Origin: Chlorobiota bacterium
GTDB lineage: Bacteria > Bacteroidota > Ignavibacteria > OLB7
NCBI GenBank assembly: GCA_028287785.1
Contig: JAQBOZ010000032.1
Coordinates: 1-50,798 of the forward strand
Direction of reading: 5' to 3'
Length of the DNA stretch: 50,798 bases
Below, piece by piece: positions 25,235-33,776 of this stretch. The notes below the pieces were generated by a model, which did not search any database, was not told where the DNA came from, and saw nothing but the letters and a program-made list of their open reading frames with translations. The stretch's first letter is position 1, and each line of letters begins with the position of its first letter. A program made the translations under genes and the position numbers.

Positions 25235-26242
25235 TCAGAGAAGTTCGATGATCGCGTCCCGCATCTCGGTCGTGCCAACGCCCGACTCCGGGTTGAGATC
25301 GCGCGTTACCCTGGTTCCATCGCGAAGGACATCGGCAAGGGCCTTGTCGATCCGGTCAGCACGCTCCATTTCGCCGATATGGCGGAGGAGCATTGTGCCG
25401 GCAAGAAGGATGGCGGCGGGGTTCGCCAGGTTCTTTCCCGCAATATCGGGAGCGGAGCCATGAACGGCCTCGAAAACGGCCACGTCGTCACCAATATTTG
25501 CACCCGGCGCCAGGCCCAGGCCACCGACAAGGCCGCTCGCGAGATCGGAAAGAATATCACCGAAGAGATTGGTGGTTACGATCACATCGAACTGCTCGGG
25601 TTTAATCACCATCTGCATCGCCATGTTATCGACGATCTTGTCATCGCTCTCGATCTGCGGATAGTTCCTGGCAACTTCCCGTCCCACTTCCAGGAACATG
25701 CCGGAGGTGTACTTCAGGATGTTCGCCTTGTGGACGATCGTCACCTTCTTCCGGTCATGCTTTACAGCGTATTCATAGGCGGCGCGGACGATCCGTTCGG
25801 AATGCGGGCGCGTGACCACGGCGATCGACTCCGCGATCGTCTTCTCCTCATCCACGTATCGTTCAAGACCTGAGTAAAGCCCCTCGGTGTTCTCCCGGAA
25901 GAGGACGATATCGATATCCTTGAACCGGCTCCTGACCCCCTCGAAACTCTTTGTCGGACGGAGGTTGATATAGAGATCGAACTCCCGGCGCATCGCCACG
26001 TTGACGCTGCGGAACCCGGTGCCGACCGGGGTTGTGAGCGGGCCTTTCAGCGCCAGCCGCGTGCGGCGGATTTTTTCGAGCGTGGCATCCGGCATCGGCT
26101 CGCCGTGCTTTTCGAACGCGCCAAGGCCCGCCTCCGCTTCAATCCAGTCGATCTTCGCTCCGGATGCCTCGATGATCCGCATGGTGGCATCTACGATGCT
26201 CGGTCCGATTCCGTCGCCGGGGATATATACGACACTGGTCAT
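25235..26242 (-). CDS. NAD-type isocitrate dehydrogenase
   Basis: 335 residues, matching the short NAD-isocitrate / isopropylmalate dehydrogenase family. Key pieces are GDGIGPSIVDA at the start, LKGPLTTPVGTGFRSVNVAMRRE for the substrate loop, FRENTEGLYSGLE, TIVHKANILK with the catalytic lysine, NLFGDILSDLASGL with the metal-binding aspartates, and EAVHGSAPDIAGKNLANP for nucleotide binding. The S/N pair in RSVNVA and the RENTEGLYSG motif favour isocitrate over isopropylmalate. It oxidises isocitrate to 2-oxoglutarate in the TCA cycle. The gene is flanked by copies 2 and 3 of the dispersed repeat in the same orientation. Confidence 0.88.
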   Translation of the reverse strand: MTSVVYIPGDGIGPSIVDATMRIIEASGAKIDWIEAEAGLGAFEKHGEPMPDATLEKIRRTRLALKGPLTTPVGTGFRSVNVAMRREFDLYINLRPTKSFEGVRSRFKDIDIVLFRENTEGLYSGLERYVDEEKTIAESIAVVTRPHSERIVRAAYEYAVKHDRKKVTIVHKANILKYTSGMFLEVGREVARNYPQIESDDKIVDNMAMQMVIKPEQFDVIVTTNLFGDILSDLASGLVGGLGLAPGANIGDDVAVFEAVHGSAPDIAGKNLANPAAILLAGTMLLRHIGEMERADRIDKALADVLRDGTRVTRDLNPESGVGTTEMRDAIIELL

Positions 26243-26390
26243 GTTGATAGAGATTGTTTATTGGAACGCCGGCACGGAGCACATTGCCCCGGCTCCGCCC
26301 ACGATTCCGGAAGAACCGTGCCTGAGAGACGCCCCCATCGGGTGATGCCGGCGGCGCCAGCGCGCCGGCTGGCTGAGAGAGAGGATGGGG
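26243..26390. other. Upstream region of isocitrate dehydrogenase
   Basis: 148 bases before the ATG, reading on the minus strand. A hairpin GCCGGCG (26347-26353) / CGCCGGC (26363-26369) lies here. No promoter is evident, and no ORF is supported. Confidence 0.35.
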
Positions 26391-26490
26391 CAATGCGCCG
26401 GGCGCTGCACCGCGCACCAGGAATTGCGCCCCTCCGGGGCTTGGAGCGGTCTTCCACCAACGAGGCGGATGACGTCGTTACACGTACCTC
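26391..26490 (-). repeat. Dispersed double-hairpin repeat, copy 3 (degenerate)
   Basis: GCCCC-TCC-GGGGC is intact at 26428-26440, while the long hairpin to its left is partly eroded. The sequence GCACCAGGAATTGCGCC and the following CTTCCACCAACG tract align with copy 2. It has the same orientation as copy 2, on the other side of the isocitrate dehydrogenase gene. Confidence 0.7.
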
Positions 26491-26499
26491 GGAGACGCG

Positions 26500-26619
26500 G
26501 ACTGTTCAACAACGATCAAGATGCAAGGCGGCCGAACCTGAGCGAGTGAGGCGTCCTCCCGGACGCCGCAATGAGCCAACGGTGAAGGACAACGCAGCAG
26601 ATGACGTTGTTCAACAGTC
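26500..26619. mobile_element. MITE-like element with inverted ends
   Basis: Terminal inverted repeats GACTGTTCAACAACG (26500-26514) and CGTTGTTCAACAGTC (26605-26619) match in 14 of 15 positions. Between them is a central hairpin GGCGTCC-TCCC-GGACGCC (26550-26567). It is about 120 bp long with no coding capacity. A partial copy of the right end lies at 25205-25230. I see no clear target-site duplication. This could be a non-autonomous transposon or a REP/ERIC-like repeat. Confidence 0.6.
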
Positions 26620-26626
26620 TGTTAAC

Positions 26627-26665
26627 GAAAAGTCCCGTCATCGGCGTATGGCGATGACAGGACTT
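26627..26665 (-). terminator. Terminator after tRNA-Gly
   Basis: Stem 26630-26643 with 26652-26665 (AAGTCCCGTCATCG arm, one mismatch) around an 8-base loop. On the minus strand it is followed by CTTTTCG. It starts about 30 bases after the tRNA 3' end. Confidence 0.82.
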
Positions 26666-26695
26666 CTGGATCTATGGGAGTTGTTCTCCTCACTG

Positions 26696-26768
<73 letters not shown>

Positions 26769-27081
26769 TTGTCTCACCGATCCGGTACGCGCCGCGCGTG
26801 TTTCCGTGTCGTTGATAGGGTTGCAAACATACGGCACCACGAATGCCATTGCAACTATTCCGCCGAAGAAAATATTATCGCGATGTAACACGAACATTTT
26901 ATTCCGGCGGCGTATCGATTGACCTATTCCGAACCGGCATCATCTCCCCCGCGCCGCCGATGTTGCTCGAACGTTTTGAGCGGAAGGGCTGATGAACTGT
27001 TCGGGATGCGCGTATCTTTGTCCGGCTTTACAATCGGTCCAGCGGGCGATCGTTGTAGAGATATCCCGTAAATTTCTATCG

Positions 27082-28134
27082 ATGATGATCAAATCTTTCC
27101 TACGCGGGCTTCTTCTTTCAGCGCTTCTCCCGGTCGCCGCCTCGGCGCAGGGATTTGTCAACGCGAAATACGCCGGCGAGTTTCTCGGGTTCGGCGTCGG
27201 CGGTCGCTCGGCGGCGCTTGGTGGCGCCGGGATCGGCTACGCAAACGATGTGACGGCGGGATACTTCAATCCGGCCGCTCTATCGTGGATCGGCTACACG
27301 CAGTTCGCGCTGCTGCACGAGTCCCGGTTTTCCGGCCAGATCAACTATGAATATGCCGGCGGCGCCCTTCCGCTGACATCGAATCAGACGATCGGCATTA
27401 CCGCCATCAGGCTTGGGCTGGACGGCATCAAGGATTCCCGCAACGCGCTGATCGACCGCAACGGCAATGGAAAGCTGGATGAGGATGATCGCATCGATGA
27501 GGCGAAGATCACGCTTGGCGGCGCGGCCGACTGGGCGGTCTACGGCTCCTACTCGCGCAAGATCGACAGCACGCTGGCGGTTGGGGGAAGCGTGAAGTTC
27601 CTCTATAAATCGGTGCTGGAGCATTCGGCGTGGGGGGTGGGCTTCGATGTCAGCGCGTCGTATCGTCCCCTTCCGGGGCTTTCGCTCGGCGCCACGCTTT
27701 CCGATGCCACAAAATCGCTGCTGATCTGGGATACCGGCAATCAGGAGTTTATCGTCCCGGCCCTCCATCTGGGCGCCGCCTACAAATACCGGATCGGCGA
27801 TAAGCACAGCCTGATGCCGGTGGTTGATGGCGCGTTCCGGTTCGAGGGACGGCATGAATCCACCGAGCTGAATCTCGGCTTCACAAGCCTGGACGTTCAG
27901 GCGGGGCTGGAATATTCATACAAGGATCTGATCTTCCTTCGCGGTGGTTATACCGATCTGAAGCAGATAACAGCCGGCGCGGGCGTCAAGCTCCCCAAGC
28001 TGAATATCGATTATGCGTTCACAAAGGAGAACGCGGACCTGGAAGGCTTCGGCGCCACCCATCGGATATCGCTGATGCTCACGCTTGAGGAATCGAAGTT
28101 CGCGCGTCCGGAAGCGCCGGCTCCGGTGGAGTGA
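27082..28134 (+). CDS. PorV/PorQ-family outer-membrane barrel protein
   Basis: 350 residues. A signal peptide precedes AQGFVNAKYAGEFLGFGVGGRSAALGGAG, the characteristic start of the UPF0164/PorV-PorQ group. FNPAALSWIGYTQFALLHESRFSG follows, then alternating beta-strand segments through KVFKYGAG-like LKQITAGAGVKLPKLNIDYAFT. Family members are FadL-like barrels; PorV acts in attaching type-9-secreted cargo at the cell surface, but many members have unknown roles. The start could be 27085 (the second of two adjacent ATGs). A 30-bp hairpin lies downstream. It is the only plus-strand gene between about 6 kb and 33.7 kb. Confidence 0.85.
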   Translation: MMIKSFLRGLLLSALLPVAASAQGFVNAKYAGEFLGFGVGGRSAALGGAGIGYANDVTAGYFNPAALSWIGYTQFALLHESRFSGQINYEYAGGALPLTSNQTIGITAIRLGLDGIKDSRNALIDRNGNGKLDEDDRIDEAKITLGGAADWAVYGSYSRKIDSTLAVGGSVKFLYKSVLEHSAWGVGFDVSASYRPLPGLSLGATLSDATKSLLIWDTGNQEFIVPALHLGAAYKYRIGDKHSLMPVVDGAFRFEGRHESTELNLGFTSLDVQAGLEYSYKDLIFLRGGYTDLKQITAGAGVKLPKLNIDYAFTKENADLEGFGATHRISLMLTLEESKFARPEAPAPVE

Positions 28135-28165
28135 TGATCGTGTGGCGTGAGCACAATATGAGAGG

Positions 28166-28194
28166 GTCGGGGCGGCTCTAAGAGCCGCCCCGAC
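28166..28194. terminator. GC-rich hairpin between convergent genes
   Basis: Perfect 13-bp stem GTCGGGGCGGCTC/GAGCCGCCCCGAC around TAA. It lies between the convergent PorV-like and thiolase genes, so it could terminate both. It has no T-tract, and its arm recurs at both window ends, so it may be a dispersed repeat. Confidence 0.7.
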
Positions 28195-28232
28195 ACGACA
28201 TTACGTTATGACGTTACTTCCGCTGCCGGACT

Positions 28233-29438
28233 CTACATCCGCTCGAAAATCGCGCTGATCCCCTGCCCCACGCCGATGCACATCGTCGCCAGACCGTAGC
28301 GCGCATTGTCGCGACGATTCAGCTCCGCGCCGAGCGTCGCAACCAGACGGACGCCGGACATGCCGAGCGGATGCCCCAGCGCGATTGCGCCGCCATTCAC
28401 ATTCACGCGATCGATATCCAGCCCCAGCTCACCGATCACCGCCAGCGACTGCGACGCAAATGCCTCGTTCAGTTCGATCAGATCCAGATCGGCAACGGTA
28501 AGACCCGCGGCGGCGAGCGCCTTCCGCGTGGCCGGCACCGGGCCTATTCCCATGCAGCGCGGATCAACGCCGGCGGTTCCGCTTGAAACGTATCGCAACT
28601 GCGGCGCAAGGCCGAATTCGCGCACGGCGCGCTCACTGGCTATCAGCACCGCGCCGGCGCCGTCGTTCAGGCTCGATGAGTTTCCCGGCGTGACGCTTCC
28701 CCCCTTTCGGAATGCCGGCCTGAGCGCAGCGAGCTTTTCCAGGGATGTATCGGCGCGGGGCCCCTCATCACGGGCGACAAGCAGCGGGTTCCCCTTGCGC
28801 TGCGGGATCTCCACCGGGATCACCGTGGAATCGTAACGCCCATCCTCCCATGCCCTGACCGAAAGCTGATGCGACCGGAGCGCGAACGCATCCTGATCCT
28901 CGCGGCTCACCTTCCACTGCTCGGCGACGTTCTCCGCCGTCTCCCCCATCTGCTCCAGCGGGAACATCGCCTCCAGCTTCGGGTTTGGAAATCGCCAGCC
29001 CAGCGCCGTGTCGTATGCGGTAAGATTGCCGAACTGCGCCGCGCCGGAGACATTCTTCGCCATCACATACGGAGCACGCGACATCACCTCCATCCCCCCG
29101 GCGATGATCAGGTCCGCATCGCCGGAACGCACCGCGCGAGCGCCGTAGATCACCGCGTCGAGAGCCGAGCCGCAGAGTCGATTGATGGTTGTCGCCGGGA
29201 CGCTCTGCGGCATCCCCGCCAGAAGCACCGCCATCCTCGCCACGTTCCTGTTATCCTCGCCCGCCTGATTGGCGCATCCCATGATGACATCATCGATCCG
29301 TTCCGCCGGAACGCCGGTGCGCTCGATCAGAGTTCGCAGGACAAGCCCGCCCATGTCATCGACGCGAACCGCGGAGAGCGCGCCGCCGTATCTGCCGATC
29401 GGCGTGCGAAGAGCTGAGATGATATATGCTTCGGCCAT
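28233..29438 (-). CDS. Acetyl-CoA acyltransferase (thiolase, PcaF-like)
   Basis: 401 residues. It has the catalytic cysteine in [11 protein letters not shown], the second-half histidine in [17 protein letters not shown], and the final cysteine in TMCIGVGQG. It cleaves or condenses a 3-oxoacyl-CoA. Sequence style ([30 protein letters not shown]) resembles beta-ketoadipyl/phenylacetate-pathway thiolases, but the chain length is not decided. It sits 63 bases upstream of a 3-hydroxyacyl-CoA-dehydrogenase-like gene on the same strand, a typical beta-oxidation neighbour. Confidence 0.9.
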   Translation of the reverse strand: MAEAYIISALRTPIGRYGGALSAVRVDDMGGLVLRTLIERTGVPAERIDDVIMGCANQAGEDNRNVARMAVLLAGMPQSVPATTINRLCGSALDAVIYGARAVRSGDADLIIAGGMEVMSRAPYVMAKNVSGAAQFGNLTAYDTALGWRFPNPKLEAMFPLEQMGETAENVAEQWKVSREDQDAFALRSHQLSVRAWEDGRYDSTVIPVEIPQRKGNPLLVARDEGPRADTSLEKLAALRPAFRKGGSVTPGNSSSLNDGAGAVLIASERAVREFGLAPQLRYVSSGTAGVDPRCMGIGPVPATRKALAAAGLTVADLDLIELNEAFASQSLAVIGELGLDIDRVNVNGGAIALGHPLGMSGVRLVATLGAELNRRDNARYGLATMCIGVGQGISAIFERM

Positions 29439-29501
29439 AGAAGTACGTTCGGTTTAGAGTTATCCCACGACGATGATTGATGTGCGAGCACGCGATGCCG
29501 C

Positions 29502-30239
29502 CTACGCCACATCGGCCTGATGAACGCCGCGCCCGGCGCGGACAAGCTGACGGAGAAGCACGCACGGGCGATATCGCTCCTCGCGATACTCATCAAGAAG
29601 CGCGTCGAGGATATGGAGGATGATATCGGCGCCGATACGATCGGCCCAGGCAAGCGGGCCTTCCGGGTAGTTGGTCCCGAGCTTCATCGCAACATCGATA
29701 TCGGCCGGCGTTGCAACGCCCTCCATCATCGCGAACATCCCCTCGTTGATGATCATCGCCATCGTCCTGGCGGAGACCAGCCCGACGCGATCGACCACGA
29801 TCTCCAGCCCGGCCCCCGTGATGCTTCGAAGCAGATCGAGCGCGGAGGATGTGCCATCGACGGAATTTCCAATCGCCGGCGCGACCTCCAGAAACGCGCT
29901 GTTCGTAAGGCCGGGGACCCAGCTTATCCCGATCACCGTGACGCCGGCCGGAAGCAGTGCGGCGGTGGCCGTCGCGGTGGCCGTCAGCGCATTGGTGAAG
30001 AGGATGGAATCCTTCGTCATCGCGCCGGCAAGGAGCCCGAGGTTGCGCGATTTCCCGGCGGGATCGTGATCAAGCTCGATAACGCAGTCCAGCGTTTCCG
30101 GGATATCCGCCGCGCCCGCAAGCGACGTGGCGCCGGGGATCGTCCCGGAGCCGAGCGTAAATATCGTATGGTCGTTCGAGAGAGTCTGCAAGAAAGTATG
30201 AACGAGCCGGGAAGGGCCAAGGATAAGGATCGATGCCAT
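29502..30239 (-). CDS. Reduced 3-hydroxyacyl-CoA dehydrogenase-like protein
   Basis: 245 residues from the ATG at 30239. The C-terminal ~105 residues (RVGLVSARTMAMIINEG, VATPADIDVAMKLGTNYPEGP) match the HCDH C-terminal domain well. The N-terminal half looks like a shrunken Rossmann domain: it has GPSRLV where the NAD-binding GxGxxG motif should be, and the stretch after the 'G' reads GISWVPGLTNSAF where active enzymes have an H-F-F-N-P motif with the catalytic histidine. I infer that it may not be a normal dehydrogenase. It may act with the upstream thiolase, or have a regulatory or other role. Confidence 0.6.
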   Translation of the reverse strand: MASILILGPSRLVHTFLQTLSNDHTIFTLGSGTIPGATSLAGAADIPETLDCVIELDHDPAGKSRNLGLLAGAMTKDSILFTNALTATATATAALLPAGVTVIGISWVPGLTNSAFLEVAPAIGNSVDGTSSALDLLRSITGAGLEIVVDRVGLVSARTMAMIINEGMFAMMEGVATPADIDVAMKLGTNYPEGPLAWADRIGADIILHILDALLDEYREERYRPCVLLRQLVRAGRGVHQADVA

Positions 30240-30285
30240 GGGACGGATTGTAAATCGCTGATGAAGATTACCGGCGGGAACATGC

Positions 30286-30330
30286 CGAAAAACCGAACTC
30301 CACATTCCCGCAATCGAGGATGTGGAGTTC
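30286..30330 (-). terminator. Rho-independent terminator after the DUF3276 gene
   Basis: An 11-bp stem (30295-30305 with 30320-30330, GAACTCCACAT arm), followed on the minus strand by GGTTTTTCGG. It lies between the DUF3276 stop (30379) and the dehydrogenase-like start (30239), so it separates these two genes into different transcripts. Confidence 0.85.
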
Positions 30331-30378
30331 CAGGGAAAATATGCAGCGGGGTGACGACTGGCAAACCGGAGAAGAGGC

Positions 30379-30714
30379 TCAGGCCTCTTCGATACCATCG
30401 CGAATACCATCGCGCGCGACCTGAGCATCAGGCTCATCGTACTCGCGACTGCGCGGCATGGCATTGATTTTCGTAAGCTCGGCGTAAATAAAAGTCAGAG
30501 CTTCATTGAATGCCTCGCGGAACTTTTCGAAATCCTCCTTGTAGAGAAAAATCTTGAATTTCTCACGATCAGTCTCGCCGGTACGCTTACTTTCGGTGAT
30601 CGTCATATAGTAATCGTTTCCGGCGCGGGTGGATCGGACATCGATGTAGTATGTCCGCTTACCCGCTCTCACCCGACGTGAGAAGACTTCGTCACGATTA
30701 TTTTCCACGTGCAT
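30379..30714 (-). CDS. PUR-alpha-like nucleic-acid-binding protein (DUF3276)
   Basis: 111 residues; AAGGGA lies before the ATG. The core VFSRRVRAGKRTYYIDVRSTRAGNDYYMTITESKR then KFKIFLYKEDFEKFREAFNEALTFI is the DUF3276 PUR fold (beta4-alpha) found in Bacteroidota and relatives. PUR proteins bind single-stranded DNA or RNA; the bacterial role is unknown. The gene lies 38 bases after the stop of the propeller gene and has its own terminator. It is one of the best lineage indicators in the window. Confidence 0.93.
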   Translation of the reverse strand: MHVENNRDEVFSRRVRAGKRTYYIDVRSTRAGNDYYMTITESKRTGETDREKFKIFLYKEDFEKFREAFNEALTFIYAELTKINAMPRSREYDEPDAQVARDGIRDGIEEA

Positions 30715-30752
30715 TCCCTTGTAAAAAGTGATACATAGATTGTGTATATCGT

Positions 30753-33041
30753 TTACTGTCTGACAACCGCGATTTTACCCACAACTGCATCTTCGCCGCT
30801 ATTTGCGCCAGCCGTGATTATATATATGCCGCTGGCGACAACGCGACCGGAATTATCCAGCCCATCCCACACTGCCACGGCACCGCCGGGCGATTGGAAT
30901 TCGCGGACGAGCGTCATATCGACTGAGTAGATCTTTATGTTGGCATCGGCAGGCAGTCCCTGGATGCGGAGCGGTTCGGCGGAAGGCACTGCAAACGGCT
31001 GCGGGAAGACCGTGATCCCGCCATTCTCCTTTGGTGACTCTACAGCGAGCGTGGAGACCTTATTCAGACCGTTCGCGGTTCCAATATAAATATCTCCGGT
31101 GGCATCCACCGAAAGTATTGATCGGATATCGTTGCTTACGAGAGGGGATGTTGCAACCGTGAAAGTCCTGATCAGCGAGTCCCCTTCGGGATTGAAGAGA
31201 AAGACTCCCTGATTGGTGCCGATCCATTTCCGGTTCAGCGCATCGACCGCGATGGCGCTGACCGGAATGTCGACGAGGGGACGAATGATGCGAAAATGCG
31301 GTTTACTTTTGCTATTCACAACAGATACCGGATTATCGAGCACGACAACCCCCTTTTCCGAGCCGATCCAGAGCTCGCCAAGCCGGTCGATCACCAGCGC
31401 GCTCTGCCTGTCGGATTGCAGCGAGTTGTCGCCGCCGGTGCTTCGGATGATCGAGTCATCATCATCATCGGGATTCGAAGGGGTGCCGCGATCGTTGATG
31501 TAGATCAGCCCGAGATCCCCTCCAAGCCACTTCGTTCCGTTGTCATCGATCGCGATAAGGTGATAGGCGCGCAGAATCCGGCCGGGGGTGTAGAACGATT
31601 CCCATCCGGTTCCCTGGCTCCCCTGCTCCCCATCCCGGAGCTTGAGGACCAGCACGGGACCGGACACCGATTCATCGTTGTAGAAATTGACGATCCACGT
31701 CCTTCCGTTCCGGTCCGTCACCGCCTTGCCGACGATTGGAAACTCGTTGGTGGCGTTCTTTCCGCGAATCGGGGAGTTGGCGGCATCGAAATATTCGGCC
31801 TGAAAACCGTTTCCCTTCGGGGTGATCTGCGTGGCACTTGCCCCGAATGTCCCGGCCCATACCGAGCCGCCGGTGCCGGCCCCGACATGCCATACGCGGT
31901 TGGCATGCAGCCCCGGCGTGTTCTGCGTCGTAAACCGACTCCAGATCCCATCCTTCAATCGCGAAAGTCCATCGCCGCCGCTCGACGAGCCGCTGGCAGC
32001 CCAGATGGCGCTGTCGGTCGCGATGGTGAGATCGGAGAAAAGATTGCCGACCGGGGCGTTTGGAACCTTCAGCGCGAGGGAATCCCCCTCGGAGATCGCC
32101 ATCCCCTGCCGGTCCAGCCCAACGCCCGATCTTCCATCGGCCGCCACCGTGATCGCCCTGATCACATCGGGCGTGGTGGCCCCGCCGGAGAAGACGCCGT
32201 TCTCATAACGATAGATCCTGTTGTCGTTCAGTGCCGTGGCGATCGCCGTGGTCTGATTTCCCGCGAGGAGAATCGATGTGCGGGGAAGGTCCGTCCGCTC
32301 CACGGGCGCTCCACCGGCCACAGAGGTGAACGCCGCCGTGTCCGATCCGATCAGCAGTGAATCGCCACGAACGACGAGAGAATTGATCCTCCGATTCCCC
32401 AGCTCCGGCACCTTGCTCCACTCGGTCGGCACCTGAAGGTTCGGTGACGATGTCGAGGCGACAACAAGGCCGCCGCTGGTCCCCAGATAGATCCCGTTTC
32501 TCCAGAATGCGATCGAGTAGACCGAGGAGTTGGACTGAAGCGGCCCAAGGCTCTGGTACGATTCTATAAAGCTCGATGACCTGGCATCGTACACTCCCAC
32601 GCCGAAATCCGTCAGGATATAGACGCGGTCCCCGGAAAAACCGAATCCATTGATCCGTCGGCTTGGAAGCTCGGTCTTGCTGGTGATTTCGGTGGAATAG
32701 ATCCACAGGCCGCCGCTCCGCCGTATGCTCACCGAGCCGTCCAGCCCCCCCACATACATATCGCCCGTGACCGGATCGAAACCGATCGCGGTCGCGTTGA
32801 GATTGAGCAGCCCCTCGCTGGTCCGATAGACGATGAACGAATCCCTCGCGGCCGAATATCCAACCACGCCCCCGGTCGTCGCCGACCAGAGCGTGCCGGC
32901 GCTATCGAACGCGATTCCCTGAACCGAATTCAGAGCGCTGTAGACCGACCACGTATACTCTTCCTGCGCGCGCAGCGGCATCCAGGCCGCCGCGACCAGC
33001 CCGCTGATGACCACTGCCGCCAGCACTCTTGCTAATCTCAT
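30753..33041 (-). CDS. Secreted two-component-type propeller protein with sorting domain
   Basis: 762 residues from the ATG at 33041. A signal peptide precedes AQEEYTWSVYSALNSVQGIAFDSAGTLWSATTGGV. The body contains a tandem row of Reg_prop-like blades (about 12), each with a G-IW-G or VW-GT type motif, giving one or two seven-blade propellers. The last ~80 residues (ITVFPQPF...IKIYSVDM...WDGLDNSGRVVASGIYI...GKIAVVR) are a FlgD/Ig-like C-terminal sorting domain of the kind used by type 9 secretion. No histidine kinase module follows, so it is a stand-alone extracellular propeller rather than a hybrid sensor. Confidence 0.85.
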   Translation of the reverse strand: MRLARVLAAVVISGLVAAAWMPLRAQEEYTWSVYSALNSVQGIAFDSAGTLWSATTGGVVGYSAARDSFIVYRTSEGLLNLNATAIGFDPVTGDMYVGGLDGSVSIRRSGGLWIYSTEITSKTELPSRRINGFGFSGDRVYILTDFGVGVYDARSSSFIESYQSLGPLQSNSSVYSIAFWRNGIYLGTSGGLVVASTSSPNLQVPTEWSKVPELGNRRINSLVVRGDSLLIGSDTAAFTSVAGGAPVERTDLPRTSILLAGNQTTAIATALNDNRIYRYENGVFSGGATTPDVIRAITVAADGRSGVGLDRQGMAISEGDSLALKVPNAPVGNLFSDLTIATDSAIWAASGSSSGGDGLSRLKDGIWSRFTTQNTPGLHANRVWHVGAGTGGSVWAGTFGASATQITPKGNGFQAEYFDAANSPIRGKNATNEFPIVGKAVTDRNGRTWIVNFYNDESVSGPVLVLKLRDGEQGSQGTGWESFYTPGRILRAYHLIAIDDNGTKWLGGDLGLIYINDRGTPSNPDDDDDSIIRSTGGDNSLQSDRQSALVIDRLGELWIGSEKGVVVLDNPVSVVNSKSKPHFRIIRPLVDIPVSAIAVDALNRKWIGTNQGVFLFNPEGDSLIRTFTVATSPLVSNDIRSILSVDATGDIYIGTANGLNKVSTLAVESPKENGGITVFPQPFAVPSAEPLRIQGLPADANIKIYSVDMTLVREFQSPGGAVAVWDGLDNSGRVVASGIYIITAGANSGEDAVVGKIAVVRQ

Positions 33042-33197
33042 ACGGTATTGTACTTTACACGAAAGCCTGATAACGCGCCCTGAAACGCGTTTGACAGGGT
33101 GGAATGGATGGGGCGCAAAACAACGGCGCACGATCGTCCAATGCAAGGGATTACGGGCGCACCGCGCCGACCGGAAAAGGGAAAGGGTTATCGGGTA

Positions 33198-33689
33198 TCA
33201 GGAACGGCCGTTGGAAGCCCCGGTGGGAAGATTGCGGAGAAGATTGATCATCTCTATGCCGGCCTGCGCCGCCTCCCACCCCTTGTTCCCCGCCTTCGAG
33301 CCGGCCCGCTCGATCGCCTGCTCGATCGTATCGACTGTCAGCACACCGAACAGACACGGAACACCGCTCTCCATCATCGCCGACGCGATACCGGATGTCG
33401 CTCCGCCGGCTACATGCTCGAAATGCGGCGTCGACCCGCGAATCACGGCGCCGAGCGCGATAACCGCGTCGTAGGCTCCCGACATTGCCAGCCTCCGCAC
33501 AACCAGCGGCAGCTCGAACGCGCCGGGGCAGTAGACGATCGTCACGCCGGCCTCATCTCCCCCATGCATTCTGATACAGTCGATCGCCCCTTCCAGCAGG
33601 CGCTTCGTGATGAACTCGTTCCAGCGGCTGATCGCGATCGCGAATCTCTGGCCGGATGCGTTCAGCGAACCTTCGATTACCTGAGCCAT
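33198..33689 (-). CDS. ribH: 6,7-dimethyl-8-ribityllumazine synthase
   Basis: 163 residues, close to the family norm of 155-165. Visible motifs are RFAIAISRWNEFITKRLLEGA, CPGAFELPLV, ALGAVIRGSTPHFEHVA with the catalytic histidine, and FGVLTVDTIEQAIERAGSKAGNKGWEAA. It condenses 5-amino-6-ribitylaminouracil with 3,4-dihydroxybutanone-4-phosphate, the next-to-last step of riboflavin synthesis, normally in a 60-mer or smaller shell. No other rib gene is adjacent. A longer open frame upstream of the ATG at 33689 overlaps the divergent DUF547 gene and is spurious. Confidence 0.96.
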   Translation of the reverse strand: MAQVIEGSLNASGQRFAIAISRWNEFITKRLLEGAIDCIRMHGGDEAGVTIVYCPGAFELPLVVRRLAMSGAYDAVIALGAVIRGSTPHFEHVAGGATSGIASAMMESGVPCLFGVLTVDTIEQAIERAGSKAGNKGWEAAQAGIEMINLLRNLPTGASNGRS

Positions 33690-33776
33690 ACAATATTTGT
33701 TGGTAGTCAAACCCCGGAGGGGAAAGCTCGACAAAGCCATTGTCGAAAAAATCGGTGGAAATATAAGGAATACGCG

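Noticed and set aside
26347-26369. Terminator at 26347-26369
   Set aside because: A 7-bp GC hairpin without a T-tract, lying upstream of isocitrate dehydrogenase in the transcript sense; it is noted but not called.
33042-33197. FMN riboswitch near ribH
   Set aside because: The sequence lies downstream of ribH and lacks the conserved RFN-element core.
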